A stretch of 64,000 bases of DNA from Peptoniphilus_A sp022767005 (GTDB lineage: Bacteria > Bacillota > Clostridia > Tissierellales > Peptoniphilaceae). Shown one piece after another: positions 7,915-16,205 of this stretch (position 1 is the stretch's first letter; each line of letters opens with the position of its first letter). A program made the translations under genes and the position numbers. Below the pieces are notes generated by a model. The model saw only the letters and a program-made list of their open reading frames with translations. It was not told the origin of the DNA and did not search any database. The DNA lies in contig NZ_JBNPOJ010000005.1 of assembly GCF_050315115.1 (NCBI RefSeq), positions 62,001-126,000 of the forward strand. Direction: 5' to 3'.

Positions 7915-9162
7915 TTATACTCTTCTTATATTAGCTCCAAGGCGTCTAAATTTTTCTTCGATTTTTTCGTAACCTCTGTCAATGTGGTGAACTTCAGAAA
8001 TTTCTGTTTCACCTTCAGAAACTAATCCTGCGAGAATAAGCGCAGCTCCTGCTCTTAAATCTGTCGCAGCAACCTTGGATCCATATAGCTTACTCTTACC
8101 CAATAGTATAGCTTCTCTATCTACTACTTTGATTTTTGCTCCCATTTTTTTTAGTTCATCTGCGTGCATAAATCTATTTTCGAAAACTGTTTCGATAATA
8201 GCAGATTGCCCATCAGCTTGAGTTAATAGAGCCATAAATTGTGCCTGCAAATCAGTTGGAAATCCTGGATGAGGAAGAGTTTTTATTTCAATTGGTTTTA
8301 TTTCTTTAGTTCCAATTACCCTAATCTTATCGTCATTTTCAATAATTTTTGCACCAGTTTCCGCTAATTTTGCAATAACTGGTTTTAAGTGAGAAACAAT
8401 AACATTTTCTATTGTAATGTCGCCACCAGTGATTGCAGCGGCAACCATAAAAGTACCTGCTTCAATTCTGTCTGGTATTACCTGATGAGTGCATCCTCCA
8501 AGTTTTTCCACTCCCCTAATTCTAATAGTTGAAGTGCCTGCTCCCATTACCTTTGCACCCATTTTATTTAAAAAGTTTGCAAGGTCGACAATTTCCGGTT
8601 CCATGGCACAGTTTTCCATTACAGTTTCTCCCTCAGCTAAAACTGCAGCAGTCATAATATTTTCAGTTGCGCCAACTGATGGGAAGTCCAAATATATTTT
8701 CGTGCCAACTAATTTTTCGCACTCAGCTTTTATTTCTCCATGAGTCATTTCAATATTTGCACCTAAGGCTCTAAAACCCTTTAGGTGTAAGTCTATTGGC
8801 CTTGAGCCAATGTTACATCCACCTGGAAGAGAATTATATGCCTTGTTTAATTTTGCAAGAAGTGGTCCCATTACCAAAAAGGATGCCCTCATCTTGCTCA
8901 TAAGTTCATAATCTGTTTTATAAGAATTAAGTCCACTTGGATCAATAATTAATCTATTTCCTTCTTTATTTATTTTGAGGCCTAATTTTCTCAAAACTTC
9001 TGTTATTATCTCAACATCCTTGAGTTCAGGTACATCTTCTAATATTATTTCTTCCGTTCCAAGTATTGTAGCTGCAAGTATTGGTAGAGCAGCATTTTTT
9101 GCACCTGATATTCTTACATTGCCCTTTAGTGGGCCATTTGGTCTTACTAAAATTTTATCCAA
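7915..9162 (-). CDS. murA: UDP-N-acetylglucosamine 1-carboxyvinyltransferase MurA
   Basis: 415 residues, start TTG at 9162 with GGAGG seven bases upstream. Catalyses the first committed step of peptidoglycan synthesis, transferring enolpyruvate from PEP to UDP-GlcNAc. The N-terminal ISGAKNAALPILAAT, the active-site loop LPGGCNIGSRPIDLH with the catalytic cysteine (target of fosfomycin in the family) and GGCTHQVIPDRIEAGTFMVA are diagnostic. Full family length. Monocistronic promoter upstream; downstream it runs into oppA. Confidence 0.96.
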   Translation of the reverse strand: MDKILVRPNGPLKGNVRISGAKNAALPILAATILGTEEIILEDVPELKDVEIITEVLRKLGLKINKEGNRLIIDPSGLNSYKTDYELMSKMRASFLVMGPLLAKLNKAYNSLPGGCNIGSRPIDLHLKGFRALGANIEMTHGEIKAECEKLVGTKIYLDFPSVGATENIMTAAVLAEGETVMENCAMEPEIVDLANFLNKMGAKVMGAGTSTIRIRGVEKLGGCTHQVIPDRIEAGTFMVAAAITGGDITIENVIVSHLKPVIAKLAETGAKIIENDDKIRVIGTKEIKPIEIKTLPHPGFPTDLQAQFMALLTQADGQSAIIETVFENRFMHADELKKMGAKIKVVDREAILLGKSKLYGSKVAATDLRAGAALILAGLVSEGETEISEVHHIDRGYEKIEEKFRRLGANIRRV

Positions 9163-9200
9163 AAGGATTCCTCCTATATTCTTTTATTTATATCCATTTA

Positions 9201-9209
9201 ATTATATCA
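9201..9209 (-). promoter_or_regulatory. Extended -10 promoter element for murA
   Basis: On the minus strand TG-A-TATAAT, an extended -10 element, about 40 bases upstream of the murA start. No convincing -35 was seen, as is common with extended -10 promoters. Confidence 0.55.
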
Positions 9210-9307
9210 TAGAGCCATAAAATATTTAAGAAATTAAAATTATCACTTTTAATAAAAAATATTATTTGTTAAAATAAGTTATTAATTAGTTAATGAAGGA
9301 GGCTTTT

Positions 9308-10462
9308 ATGAAGGAATTTATACAAGAAAAATACAAGGACATTAAGGAGTCCATTTATTCAGTTAACTATTTGAGCAAATACCCTGATTTTATAAATTTT
9401 GGTGTAGGCGATCCTGATTTAACGACCCATGAGATGATTATAAAAGAAGCCTACGATTCACAAATCGCAGGTCATACTCACTACGAAAATCCTCAAGGCT
9501 ACCTTGGTCTAAGAGAAGAAATTTCAAAAGCCTACAAAGAAGATTTTGATGTAAAATGCGACCCATCAGAAATTTTAATAACAATGTCCGGCACCGAAGC
9601 CATGTATATAATTTTAGAAGTAATTCTTAACCCTGGCGAAGAAGTAATTGTGCCTTCGCCTTATTTTAGCGTCTATCCAGACCAAATAAAAATGGCAGGT
9701 GGCGTTCCAGTTATATATGAAACAAAGTTTGAAAATGAGTTTAACATTGAGCCAAGGGAAATTGAAAAATTAATAAATAAAAAAACTAAGGCAATAATAA
9801 TTAATACGCCAAACAATCCAACAGGTTCAGTGTATAGCGACGAAACATTAAAAGAAATTTATGAGTTGGCAAAAAAATATAATTTAATTGTAATTTGCGA
9901 TGATATCTACACAATCTATTCCTATGAAAGCAAATTCAAGCCAATGATTTCTTACGACCCAGAATTTAAAAATGTAATTTCTATTTCTTCCATGTCAAAG
10001 GATTATGTAATGACTGGATGGAGACTTGGCGCCATAGTAGCACATAAAGATCTCATAAGTGCAATGACTTACGTCCACGAAAACATAGTATATGCAGTTC
10101 CAACTATTTGTCAGTATGCTGGTGCAATGGGCATAGCTAATAGAAAAACAATTTGTCCACCACTTTATGAGGAATATAAAGAGAGAATGTATCTAGCTTA
10201 CGACAGATTAAAAAAATTAAATTATGTTGAAGTCCTAAAACCAAAGGGAACCTTTTATATCTTTCCAAAAATTACCATACCTGGCATGACTACTGATGAA
10301 ATTGTAAAAGAAATTTTGGAAAAGGCACATGTGAATTTAATAAATGGATCGGCATTTGGTCCAGCTGGCGAAGGATTTATAAGAATTGCAGTAACTGTCA
10401 ATAAGGATAAAATAAACGAAGCCTTTGACAGAATAGAAAAATTAGATATATTTAAAAAATAA
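9308..10462 (+). CDS. Class I/II pyridoxal-phosphate aminotransferase
   Basis: 384 residues from the ATG at 9308, set by AAGGAGG (9296-9302); an ATG at 9293 lies inside that site and is rejected. Aspartate-aminotransferase fold: NTPNNPTGSVY (substrate and cofactor contact), CDDIYTIYSY (Asp/Tyr of the PLP site), and SSMSKDYVMTGWRLG with the Schiff-base lysine and following Arg. Cytoplasmic enzyme moving an amino group between an amino acid and a 2-oxoacid. The exact amino-acid specificity cannot be read from sequence. Stands alone between opposing operons and shares a bidirectional terminator with the DUF554 gene. Confidence 0.9.
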   Translation: MKEFIQEKYKDIKESIYSVNYLSKYPDFINFGVGDPDLTTHEMIIKEAYDSQIAGHTHYENPQGYLGLREEISKAYKEDFDVKCDPSEILITMSGTEAMYIILEVILNPGEEVIVPSPYFSVYPDQIKMAGGVPVIYETKFENEFNIEPREIEKLINKKTKAIIINTPNNPTGSVYSDETLKEIYELAKKYNLIVICDDIYTIYSYESKFKPMISYDPEFKNVISISSMSKDYVMTGWRLGAIVAHKDLISAMTYVHENIVYAVPTICQYAGAMGIANRKTICPPLYEEYKERMYLAYDRLKKLNYVEVLKPKGTFYIFPKITIPGMTTDEIVKEILEKAHVNLINGSAFGPAGEGFIRIAVTVNKDKINEAFDRIEKLDIFKK

Positions 10463-10466
10463 AATA

Positions 10467-10513
10467 AAAAGACTGAGCAAAATGATATATTGCATATCAA
10501 CTCAGTCTTTTTT
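10467..10513. terminator. Bidirectional terminator
   Basis: Outer stem AAAAGACTGAG/CTCAGTCTTTT (10467-10477, 10501-10511) and inner stem TGATAT/ATATCA (10483-10488, 10494-10499) with A/T tracts on both sides, between the convergent aminotransferase and DUF554 genes. Confidence 0.85.
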
Positions 10514-11195
10514 ACATGAACTTTAAGATTAAACCATAAATAATTGGAATAAAAATTGCTGGAGTCAAGTTCGCAAGTTTAAAGTCCACAAGTTTTAACA
10601 TATAAAAACAAATGGCAATAATCATCACGCCACCTGTTCCCGACAAGTTTGCTGCTACTTCTGGAGTAAATACTGGAAGCAAAAATCCTGACAGAACCAC
10701 TAAAATACCTTGATATATAAAAACTGGTATCGCAGAAAAAGATACTCCCTTGCCAAAAGTTGTGGCAAAGAAAAATGCTGTTAATCCATCCATAACCGCC
10801 TTGGCAAATAGGATGTCATTGTCCCCCTTTACTCCTGCATCAATACATCCAAGTATTCCCATTGAACCAACGCAAAATATTAAACTTGTAGTTATAAAAC
10901 CTTCTGAAAATGTTGTGTCCTCAGGATTTATAAACCTGTTTTTTATAAAGTCCGTAAATTTATTTATTCTGTCATCTATTTTTAATAATTCGCCAATTGC
11001 AACCCCTAGAACTATGGAAATTATCACGACAATAATTTCTCCTTCCAAAGATGATCTCACTCCAATAATTAGTACGCAAACTGGCAAAAATTTCATTATT
11101 GAATCCTGAATACTTTTTGGGAATTTGTCGCCAACAAAGGAGCCCAAAAGTCCAAGGACTAAAACACTTATTGCATTTACAAAAACTCCCAACAT
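10512..11195 (-). CDS. DUF554 family membrane protein
   Basis: 227 residues, almost entirely hydrophobic with about seven membrane segments. The opening (VNAISVLVLGLLGSFVGDKFP), the ALDD-like DGLTAFFFATTFGKGVSFSA stretch and the GTGGVMIIAICFYMLKL C-terminus match the DUF554 (YdfK/YqgA type) family of small inner-membrane proteins, suggested to be transporters but with no firm function. GGGAGG precedes the start. Four bases downstream of the DNA glycosylase gene, so co-transcribed with it. Confidence 0.85.
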   Translation of the reverse strand: MLGVFVNAISVLVLGLLGSFVGDKFPKSIQDSIMKFLPVCVLIIGVRSSLEGEIIVVIISIVLGVAIGELLKIDDRINKFTDFIKNRFINPEDTTFSEGFITTSLIFCVGSMGILGCIDAGVKGDNDILFAKAVMDGLTAFFFATTFGKGVSFSAIPVFIYQGILVVLSGFLLPVFTPEVAANLSGTGGVMIIAICFYMLKLVDFKLANLTPAIFIPIIYGLILKFM

Positions 11196-11199
11196 ATTG

Positions 11200-12075
11200 C
11201 TACCTCCCTATTTTATTTTCTCTGCCATAATAAAATAAATATTGATTGGCAAAACCTGCATTTTTGCCAAATACTTCACGTCCTCGCATTGCAATTTTTG
11301 ATTTTGGTGTTTCTTCTTTTAAGTATAATTCTTCCATTACTCTTTTTATCCAAACATCCACAGGAAAAGACTCCTTTCTGTCAAAGGCAAAGAGAAGAAT
11401 GCAGTCGGCAACTTTTGGCCCAACTCCCGGCAAAACTTGAAGAGCAGCCCTTGCATCTTCTAAGTTCATTTTTTCGATTTCATCAATACTTACAATTCCA
11501 CTATTTATTAAATTTGCCGTTTCCACAATTCTCACGTCGCGAAATCCAACGCTTGCAAATTCACGAAGGTCCTCTGGCTTTGCCTTAGAAAGTTCTTCAG
11601 CACTTGGAAAAGAAAAATATTTTCTATTTTCATCTTCTCCTAAAAATTTCCCATACATTTCAGAAATTTTTTCGATGGATTTTTTTATCCTTGGTATTTG
11701 ATTGTTTGCAGAAATTATAAAAGAAATAATTGTCTCAAACTTGTCTTGATTTAAAATTCTTATGCCCTTGCCATATTCCGTTGCACTTTTCATGACATCG
11801 TCCTTAGAAAGCTCCCCTATTACCCTTTTATAATCCCTGTCGAGGTCAAAGTAATTGTAAAAAATTTCATCAAAGGAATTTTTATCCACATCCTTTAATA
11901 AAATTTTACCGTCTAATTTTTTAGCATTGGCAACTTTGCCATGAGTAATAAAGGTAAAAGAACCATCAGCCTCTTCATACCATCTAAAAGCTTGACCACA
12001 AGTAAAAACATCCCTTGGGTCAAATTCCTCTAATTCACTAATAATGAAAAAATTTCCATCAAAATCAATCTTCAT
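11200..12075 (-). CDS. OGG1-type DNA glycosylase/AP lyase
   Basis: 291 residues. An N-terminal OGG_N-like domain (CGQAFRWYEEADGSF near residue 26) is followed by a helix-hairpin-helix glycosylase domain. LQVLPGVGPKVADCILLFAF gives the HhH loop with the catalytic lysine, and SFPVDVWIKRVMEELY gives the conserved Asp. Such enzymes excise 8-oxoguanine or alkylated purines. Most likely 8-oxoguanine repair in an anaerobe meeting oxygen; alkyl-adenine activity (AlkA type) is the alternative. In an operon with DUF554, downstream of rex. Confidence 0.85.
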   Translation of the reverse strand: MKIDFDGNFFIISELEEFDPRDVFTCGQAFRWYEEADGSFTFITHGKVANAKKLDGKILLKDVDKNSFDEIFYNYFDLDRDYKRVIGELSKDDVMKSATEYGKGIRILNQDKFETIISFIISANNQIPRIKKSIEKISEMYGKFLGEDENRKYFSFPSAEELSKAKPEDLREFASVGFRDVRIVETANLINSGIVSIDEIEKMNLEDARAALQVLPGVGPKVADCILLFAFDRKESFPVDVWIKRVMEELYLKEETPKSKIAMRGREVFGKNAGFANQYLFYYGRENKIGR

Positions 12076-12094
12076 TAAAATTTAAACTCCCTAA

Positions 12095-12122
12095 ATAAAA
12101 AACCTATTAATAAATAATAGGT
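12095..12122 (-). terminator. Terminator of rex
   Basis: Perfect 8-bp stem ACCTATTA/TAATAGGT (12102-12109, 12115-12122), loop ATAAA, followed on the minus strand by TTTTTTAT. The stem overlaps the last base of the rex stop region. Confidence 0.75.
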
Positions 12123-12751
12123 CAGCTAATTTCTTTCATAAAATAAGAAAGTGTTAGAAGTGAATCGTTAAGCCTTATGTTTTCAACCGCTACGCCAGCG
12201 GGCGCTTTTAAGTCGTAGGGTGCAAAATTCCAGATTCCCTTTACTCCTGCATCAATAGCTCTTTTTGCTACATCTTCACAAAACTTCTTGGGCACAGTTA
12301 TTATTGCAACCTCAACCTTCTCATCTCTTATGTATTTTTCCAAACACTTAATACTTCTTACCTTAATTCCGCTTATATCTTCAATATCTTCCCTTATATC
12401 AAAGAGGGAAATAACATTAAAACCAGAATCTCTAAAGCCCTTGTACCTTGCAATTGCTTGTCCAAGTCTACCAGCCCCTATGACAATGCTATTGTAAGTT
12501 TTATCTATTCCAAGAATTTTATCCACTTGTTCCCTTAGCGCCTTTGTGTTATAGCCATAACCTTGTTGACCAAATCCGCCAAAATTATTTAAGTCCTGTC
12601 TAATTTGCGAAGCACTAAATCCAGTGATATAACTAAGTTCTTTAGAAGAAACTCTTTCAATTCCTCTGTCTATTAACTCTTTTAAATACCTGTGATAAAC
12701 TGGCATTCTCCTTATAACCGTTTCAGAAATACCCCTTGCATTCTTTGGCAA
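12122..12751 (-). CDS. rex: Redox-sensing transcriptional repressor Rex
   Basis: 209 residues, start TTG at 12751 after GGGGGTG. Winged-helix DNA-binding domain (residues 1-80) with SASQIRQDLNNFGGFGQQGYGY, then a Rossmann domain with GAGRLGQAIARY that binds NADH/NAD+. In the family Rex leaves DNA when NADH/NAD+ is high, derepressing NADH-consuming fermentation genes. A candidate operator lies 16 bases upstream of its own start, implying autoregulation. Terminator downstream, so transcribed alone or as a short unit. Confidence 0.95.
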   Translation of the reverse strand: MPKNARGISETVIRRMPVYHRYLKELIDRGIERVSSKELSYITGFSASQIRQDLNNFGGFGQQGYGYNTKALREQVDKILGIDKTYNSIVIGAGRLGQAIARYKGFRDSGFNVISLFDIREDIEDISGIKVRSIKCLEKYIRDEKVEVAIITVPKKFCEDVAKRAIDAGVKGIWNFAPYDLKAPAGVAVENIRLNDSLLTLSYFMKEIS

Positions 12752-12766
12752 ATCAACACCCCCTAA

Positions 12767-12784
12767 TTGTTTACATTATAACAA
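12767..12784. promoter_or_regulatory. Candidate Rex operator
   Basis: 18-bp imperfect palindrome TTGTTTA-CATT-ATAACAA. It fits the clostridial-type Rex consensus (TTGTTAA, four-base spacer, TTAACAA) with one central mismatch per arm, and lies in the rex leader/promoter. Confidence 0.6.
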
Positions 12785-12865
12785 TCTTTCTTGTTTTTGT
12801 AAATTAAAGCAAATACATTAATTACAAGTCATTATTGTGATTTAGCCGAAAAAGTTTTAACTTAT

Positions 12866-13042
12866 TCAAACAAAAACTCCTATTGCTAAGATTATTGCAG
12901 ATGGAATCATAATAATTCGCCCAAATAATTCTAAGAAGTTCTCCAAATTTTTATCTTCTCTATAATCCCTTAAATTTTTCGGTATACCTAAAGTCAATCC
13001 AAGCGCCACAAATATAAATCCCAAACATCTTAATATATCCAA
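12866..13042 (-). CDS. Small two-span membrane protein (58 aa)
   Basis: A short gene easily missed: TTG start at 13042 with GGGAG seven bases upstream, TGA stop at 12866, 58 codons. Two hydrophobic segments (residues 3-20 and 42-58) flank a charged centre (KNLRDYREDKNLENF). The start lies one base beyond the ctlX stop, so it is very probably co-transcribed and translationally coupled with ctlX. No family recognised. Hydrophobic pattern, RBS and tight spacing make a real gene likely; the function is unknown. Confidence 0.65.
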   Translation of the reverse strand: MDILRCLGFIFVALGLTLGIPKNLRDYREDKNLENFLELFGRIIMIPSAIILAIGVFV

Positions 13043-13043
13043 A

Positions 13044-13946
13044 TTATTTCTCCCTTAAGTCAAAAAAATTTTCTGCAATCATACACCTAATAGAACCGCC
13101 ACCATATTTTGAGATAGTTTCTACATCAATTGGAAGAATAAAATCATATTTTTCAATTGTCTTTTTGTGTTCATCAGTCAAAGCGTTAAATCCAGATTTT
13201 GAAATCACGAGGATATTTTTGTCCTCGCCCTTTAATTCAATTGAATTTCCTGCGTAATTATTAAATTCATCTTCAGTAAGAGAGATTATTTCCTTGCCAG
13301 AATCCCCTAGAGATTTTAAAACTTCATCTCTATTTTCACTAATCAAATTATCTGCAATTATTGCAAACTTTTTTCCCACCATCATTAGCACATTTGTGTG
13401 GTAAATATCTACACCTTTGTCCCTAGATCTAAAATAAACTGGCTTTAAATTAAACCTCTTTGCAAATTTCAAAAATTCATCTTTGTTACAGCGTTTTGAA
13501 AGACTTCCATAGCAAATATTATTCCATCTATCTATTACAACAGCGCCAGTTCCTTCTAAAACTCTTCCCTCTTTGTTTCTAAAATCAATTACTTCAGCCC
13601 TATTGTAATCAATGATTTTTTTAAGCTGTGGCAAAATTTTATCATATTCTTTATTTCTGTTTTCTGCATACATTTCCGATACAAAAACTTTCCCTGGAAA
13701 AGTTACAAAGACATTGTTGGGAAAAATCGAATCAGGAGTAGTCTTGTCAAAATCTTCAATCACGTCCACATAAATTTTGTTTTTGCGAAGAAGACTAACA
13801 GCATCATCAAATTCCCTTAACGCAAAACTTTTTATTTCATCTTCAGAAGTTTTCTTTGGACTAATCTGATAAATATTGTCCCTTGCCGTCTCTTTATTAA
13901 AAGTAAAGGCGTAGGGTCTAACTAAAATCACTCTATTTGTTACCAT
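13044..13946 (-). CDS. ctlX: CtlX-type citrulline/arginine deiminase-superfamily hydrolase
   Basis: 300 residues, start after AAGGAGAG. Amidinotransferase/arginine-deiminase fold: SIFPNNVFVTF near residue 74, GTGAVVIDR, VDIYHTNVLMMVG with the catalytic His, and GSIRCMIAE with the catalytic Cys near the C-terminus. Members of COG4874 are annotated as citrulline utilisation hydrolases. The reaction here (guanidine or ureido hydrolysis) is inferred from the family; no other arginine-pathway gene is adjacent. Forms a unit with the 58-residue membrane protein. Confidence 0.82.
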   Translation of the reverse strand: MVTNRVILVRPYAFTFNKETARDNIYQISPKKTSEDEIKSFALREFDDAVSLLRKNKIYVDVIEDFDKTTPDSIFPNNVFVTFPGKVFVSEMYAENRNKEYDKILPQLKKIIDYNRAEVIDFRNKEGRVLEGTGAVVIDRWNNICYGSLSKRCNKDEFLKFAKRFNLKPVYFRSRDKGVDIYHTNVLMMVGKKFAIIADNLISENRDEVLKSLGDSGKEIISLTEDEFNNYAGNSIELKGEDKNILVISKSGFNALTDEHKKTIEKYDFILPIDVETISKYGGGSIRCMIAENFFDLREK

Positions 13947-13983
13947 TATTCTCTCCTTTCCTACATTATAACAAATTTAAAAA

Positions 13984-14008
13984 TAAAAAACTCTCCATAA
14001 TAGAGAGT
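13984..14008 (-). terminator. Terminator of folD
   Basis: Stem ACTCTC/GAGAGT (13990-13995, 14003-14008) followed on the minus strand by TTTTTATTT, just after the folD stop. Confidence 0.75.
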
Positions 14009-14015
14009 CAAAAAT

Positions 14016-14846
14016 TTATTCATAGAAATTTATTACATTTTCAATTAAAAGAAGATTAGTTATACTTCCAATGCCACCTGGCACTGGAGAATAGGCTTTA
14101 ATTTTTCCATCGACAGATTTTTCGTCGAGGTCGCCCCTATATTTTCCTTCACTATTTTTTGACGTGCCAATGTCGATTACAGTTGCATCCTCGTTAAAAT
14201 AACTTACATCTAAAGTTTCAGCACGACCCATTGCAGTGAAAATTATCTCTGCTGCCCTTGTGTGCTTTTTAAGGTCCACTGTCCCCACATGACATATTGT
14301 AACAGTGGCAAGATCCCTTAAAAGATACATCATAAGAGGTTTCCCCACAACATTTGAGTGATTGATAATAACTGTATCCTTTCCCCTTAACTCATAACCA
14401 TAAAACTTTAAAAGTTCATAGGCAGCCTTTGGTGCAAGAGGAATAAATCCGCTTACATCGCCACTAAAAACTCTAGCCCTATTTATTGGGTGCATACAAT
14501 CCACATCTTTTTTTGGGTCAATGGTAAGAGATATTTTTTCTTCGTCAAAACTTTCAGGAAGAGGTCTAAAAATAATTATTCCGCCAACTTTATCATCATC
14601 ATTTAACTTTTTTATTCTTTCAATTACTTCATCTTCACTTGCATCCCCTTTAAACTCATTAGAATCAACACCAACGCCAAGTTTATCCGCAGTCTTTTTT
14701 ATTCCCTTTTCATAGGCAATACTGCCGTAATCGTCGCCCACTCTTATAGTAGAAAGAATTGGCTTAGATTTTAGTTTTTTCACTTTTTCAATTAAACTAT
14801 CACTTTTTTTCTCCACATAGTCCTTAGCATATAAAATCTTAGTCAT
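14016..14846 (-). CDS. folD: Methylenetetrahydrofolate dehydrogenase/cyclohydrolase FolD
   Basis: 276 residues, GAGGTG before the ATG. Interconverts methylene-, methenyl- and formyl-tetrahydrofolate. The N-terminal substrate domain has RVGDDYGSIAYEKGIKK with the Tyr/Lys pair of the active site; the NAD(P) domain has INHSNVVGKPLMMYLL (GRSxxVGxP-like, here with N-H-S) and the C-terminal SPVPGGIGSITNLLLIENV. The usual DGF in the DVDG motif is replaced (DVDCMHP), a modest divergence from the standard family. One-carbon supply links to the purine genes at the far end of the window. Confidence 0.9.
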   Translation of the reverse strand: MTKILYAKDYVEKKSDSLIEKVKKLKSKPILSTIRVGDDYGSIAYEKGIKKTADKLGVGVDSNEFKGDASEDEVIERIKKLNDDDKVGGIIIFRPLPESFDEEKISLTIDPKKDVDCMHPINRARVFSGDVSGFIPLAPKAAYELLKFYGYELRGKDTVIINHSNVVGKPLMMYLLRDLATVTICHVGTVDLKKHTRAAEIIFTAMGRAETLDVSYFNEDATVIDIGTSKNSEGKYRGDLDEKSVDGKIKAYSPVPGGIGSITNLLLIENVINFYE

Positions 14847-14884
14847 TTTTCACCTCAATTCAGTTTTTAGATATTAATTACATT

Positions 14885-14919
14885 ATATCAAAAAATACAC
14901 CATAAAAAATTATGGTGTA
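14885..14919 (-). terminator. Terminator of the gltS unit
   Basis: Perfect 9-bp stem TACACCATA/TATGGTGTA (14896-14904, 14911-14919), then TTTTTTGATAT on the minus strand. Confidence 0.8.
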
Positions 14920-14980
14920 AAATATTATGGTCTATTTTAATTTTATAATCTTATTTAAGATAAAAAATAGTCTTCTGTAT

Positions 14981-16180
14981 TTATAAATTAGCTGCAATAT
15001 TCATAGCAATCGTTATTACAAATGAATTAACAACATTAATAAATAAACTTCCAATTAATGGTACTAAGAAAAAAGCCTTAGGAGAATATCCATATTTTTC
15101 ACTTAAAGTGTCCATGTTTGCCATGGCTGTAGGAACAGCACCAAGACCAAATCCACAATGACCAGCTGTAATTATACAAGCATCGTAGTCGCCACCCATA
15201 AACTTAAATGTTAAAAATACTCCAAATAAAACCATTAAAATGACTTGTCCAAATAGTAAAATTAACATAGGTGTAGCAAGATCAGCTAACTCCCATAACT
15301 TTAATTTCATCATACTCATAGCTAAAAAGATAGATAAAGAAATGTCCCCCATTAATTCCAGCTCGGAATGATGTATATGAAATCTGTTTTCATTATTATT
15401 GAGATTTAAAATAGCTGCAGATGCTAACATTCCTCCTACCGAAGCTGGAAAGTTAAGCCCTGATAAACTTAATATTTTTGATAGCATTGTTCCTAAGCCA
15501 ATTGATATTAACATAAGATAAGCAGATTCTCTAAATCCCTTTATAGTTAGATCATTTTTCATCGTTGTTTCAAAATCTATTATATTATCTTCTTCACTTG
15601 CTGATTTAGTTTTTGACTTTTTCTCAATTAAAAATCTTCCCACAGGACCTCCTATTAACGCTCCCGCAACAAGTCCAAAGGTAGCCGCAGATAAGGTTAT
15701 TGTAGTTGCCGTTTCTAAACCTAATTTTACTAGATCTGGTGCAAACGCAGCACTAGTTCCATGTCCTCCTGTCATTGGTATAGATGCTGTTGCAACTCCA
15801 ACTAATGGATCTACGCCTATTATTAATGATCCAACAATACCCCAAACATTTTGTAATATAACAAGCACGCTTGATAAAATTAAAAACACAATCGCTGCTT
15901 TACCTGCTTTTTTAAGGAGAGGTATACTAGCTGTAAAACCTATGCTAGTATAGAAAATAAGCATGAAAAAATCACTTAAAGTAAAATCAAACTTTATCAT
16001 AAATGTTTTTGTTATATAGCCTAAAAGAGTTATAATTGTAAAAATAATTCCACCAACAACTGGAACAGGTATACAAAACTTCTCTAATATGTAGATTCTC
16101 TTTTTAACGAATGATCCTAATAGTAACACTAAAACCGCGATTGTCGCAGTATAAAACATATTCAATTCAATTGTAAACAT
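14981..16180 (-). CDS. gltS: Sodium/glutamate symporter (GltS family)
   Basis: 399 residues, AAGGAGG before the start, about ten to twelve membrane segments. Two pseudo-repeated halves each carry a Gly-rich re-entrant motif: SIPMTGGHGTSAAFAP in the first and AGHCGFGLGAVPTAMANM in the second, diagnostic of the ESS/GltS family of Na+-driven glutamate carriers. It follows an M29-like metalloenzyme gene by 25 bases and lies downstream of a GntR regulator gene, so the true substrate may be a glutamate-like compound rather than glutamate. Divergence from the family cannot be judged here. Confidence 0.88.
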   Translation of the reverse strand: MFTIELNMFYTATIAVLVLLLGSFVKKRIYILEKFCIPVPVVGGIIFTIITLLGYITKTFMIKFDFTLSDFFMLIFYTSIGFTASIPLLKKAGKAAIVFLILSSVLVILQNVWGIVGSLIIGVDPLVGVATASIPMTGGHGTSAAFAPDLVKLGLETATTITLSAATFGLVAGALIGGPVGRFLIEKKSKTKSASEEDNIIDFETTMKNDLTIKGFRESAYLMLISIGLGTMLSKILSLSGLNFPASVGGMLASAAILNLNNNENRFHIHHSELELMGDISLSIFLAMSMMKLKLWELADLATPMLILLFGQVILMVLFGVFLTFKFMGGDYDACIITAGHCGFGLGAVPTAMANMDTLSEKYGYSPKAFFLVPLIGSLFINVVNSFVITIAMNIAANL

Positions 16181-16205
16181 AAGAATCCTCCTTTACAGCT
16201 TTCAT

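Noticed and set aside
11880..11890. Single TTATCCACA within the DNA glycosylase gene
   Set aside because: Isolated, within coding sequence, no cluster.
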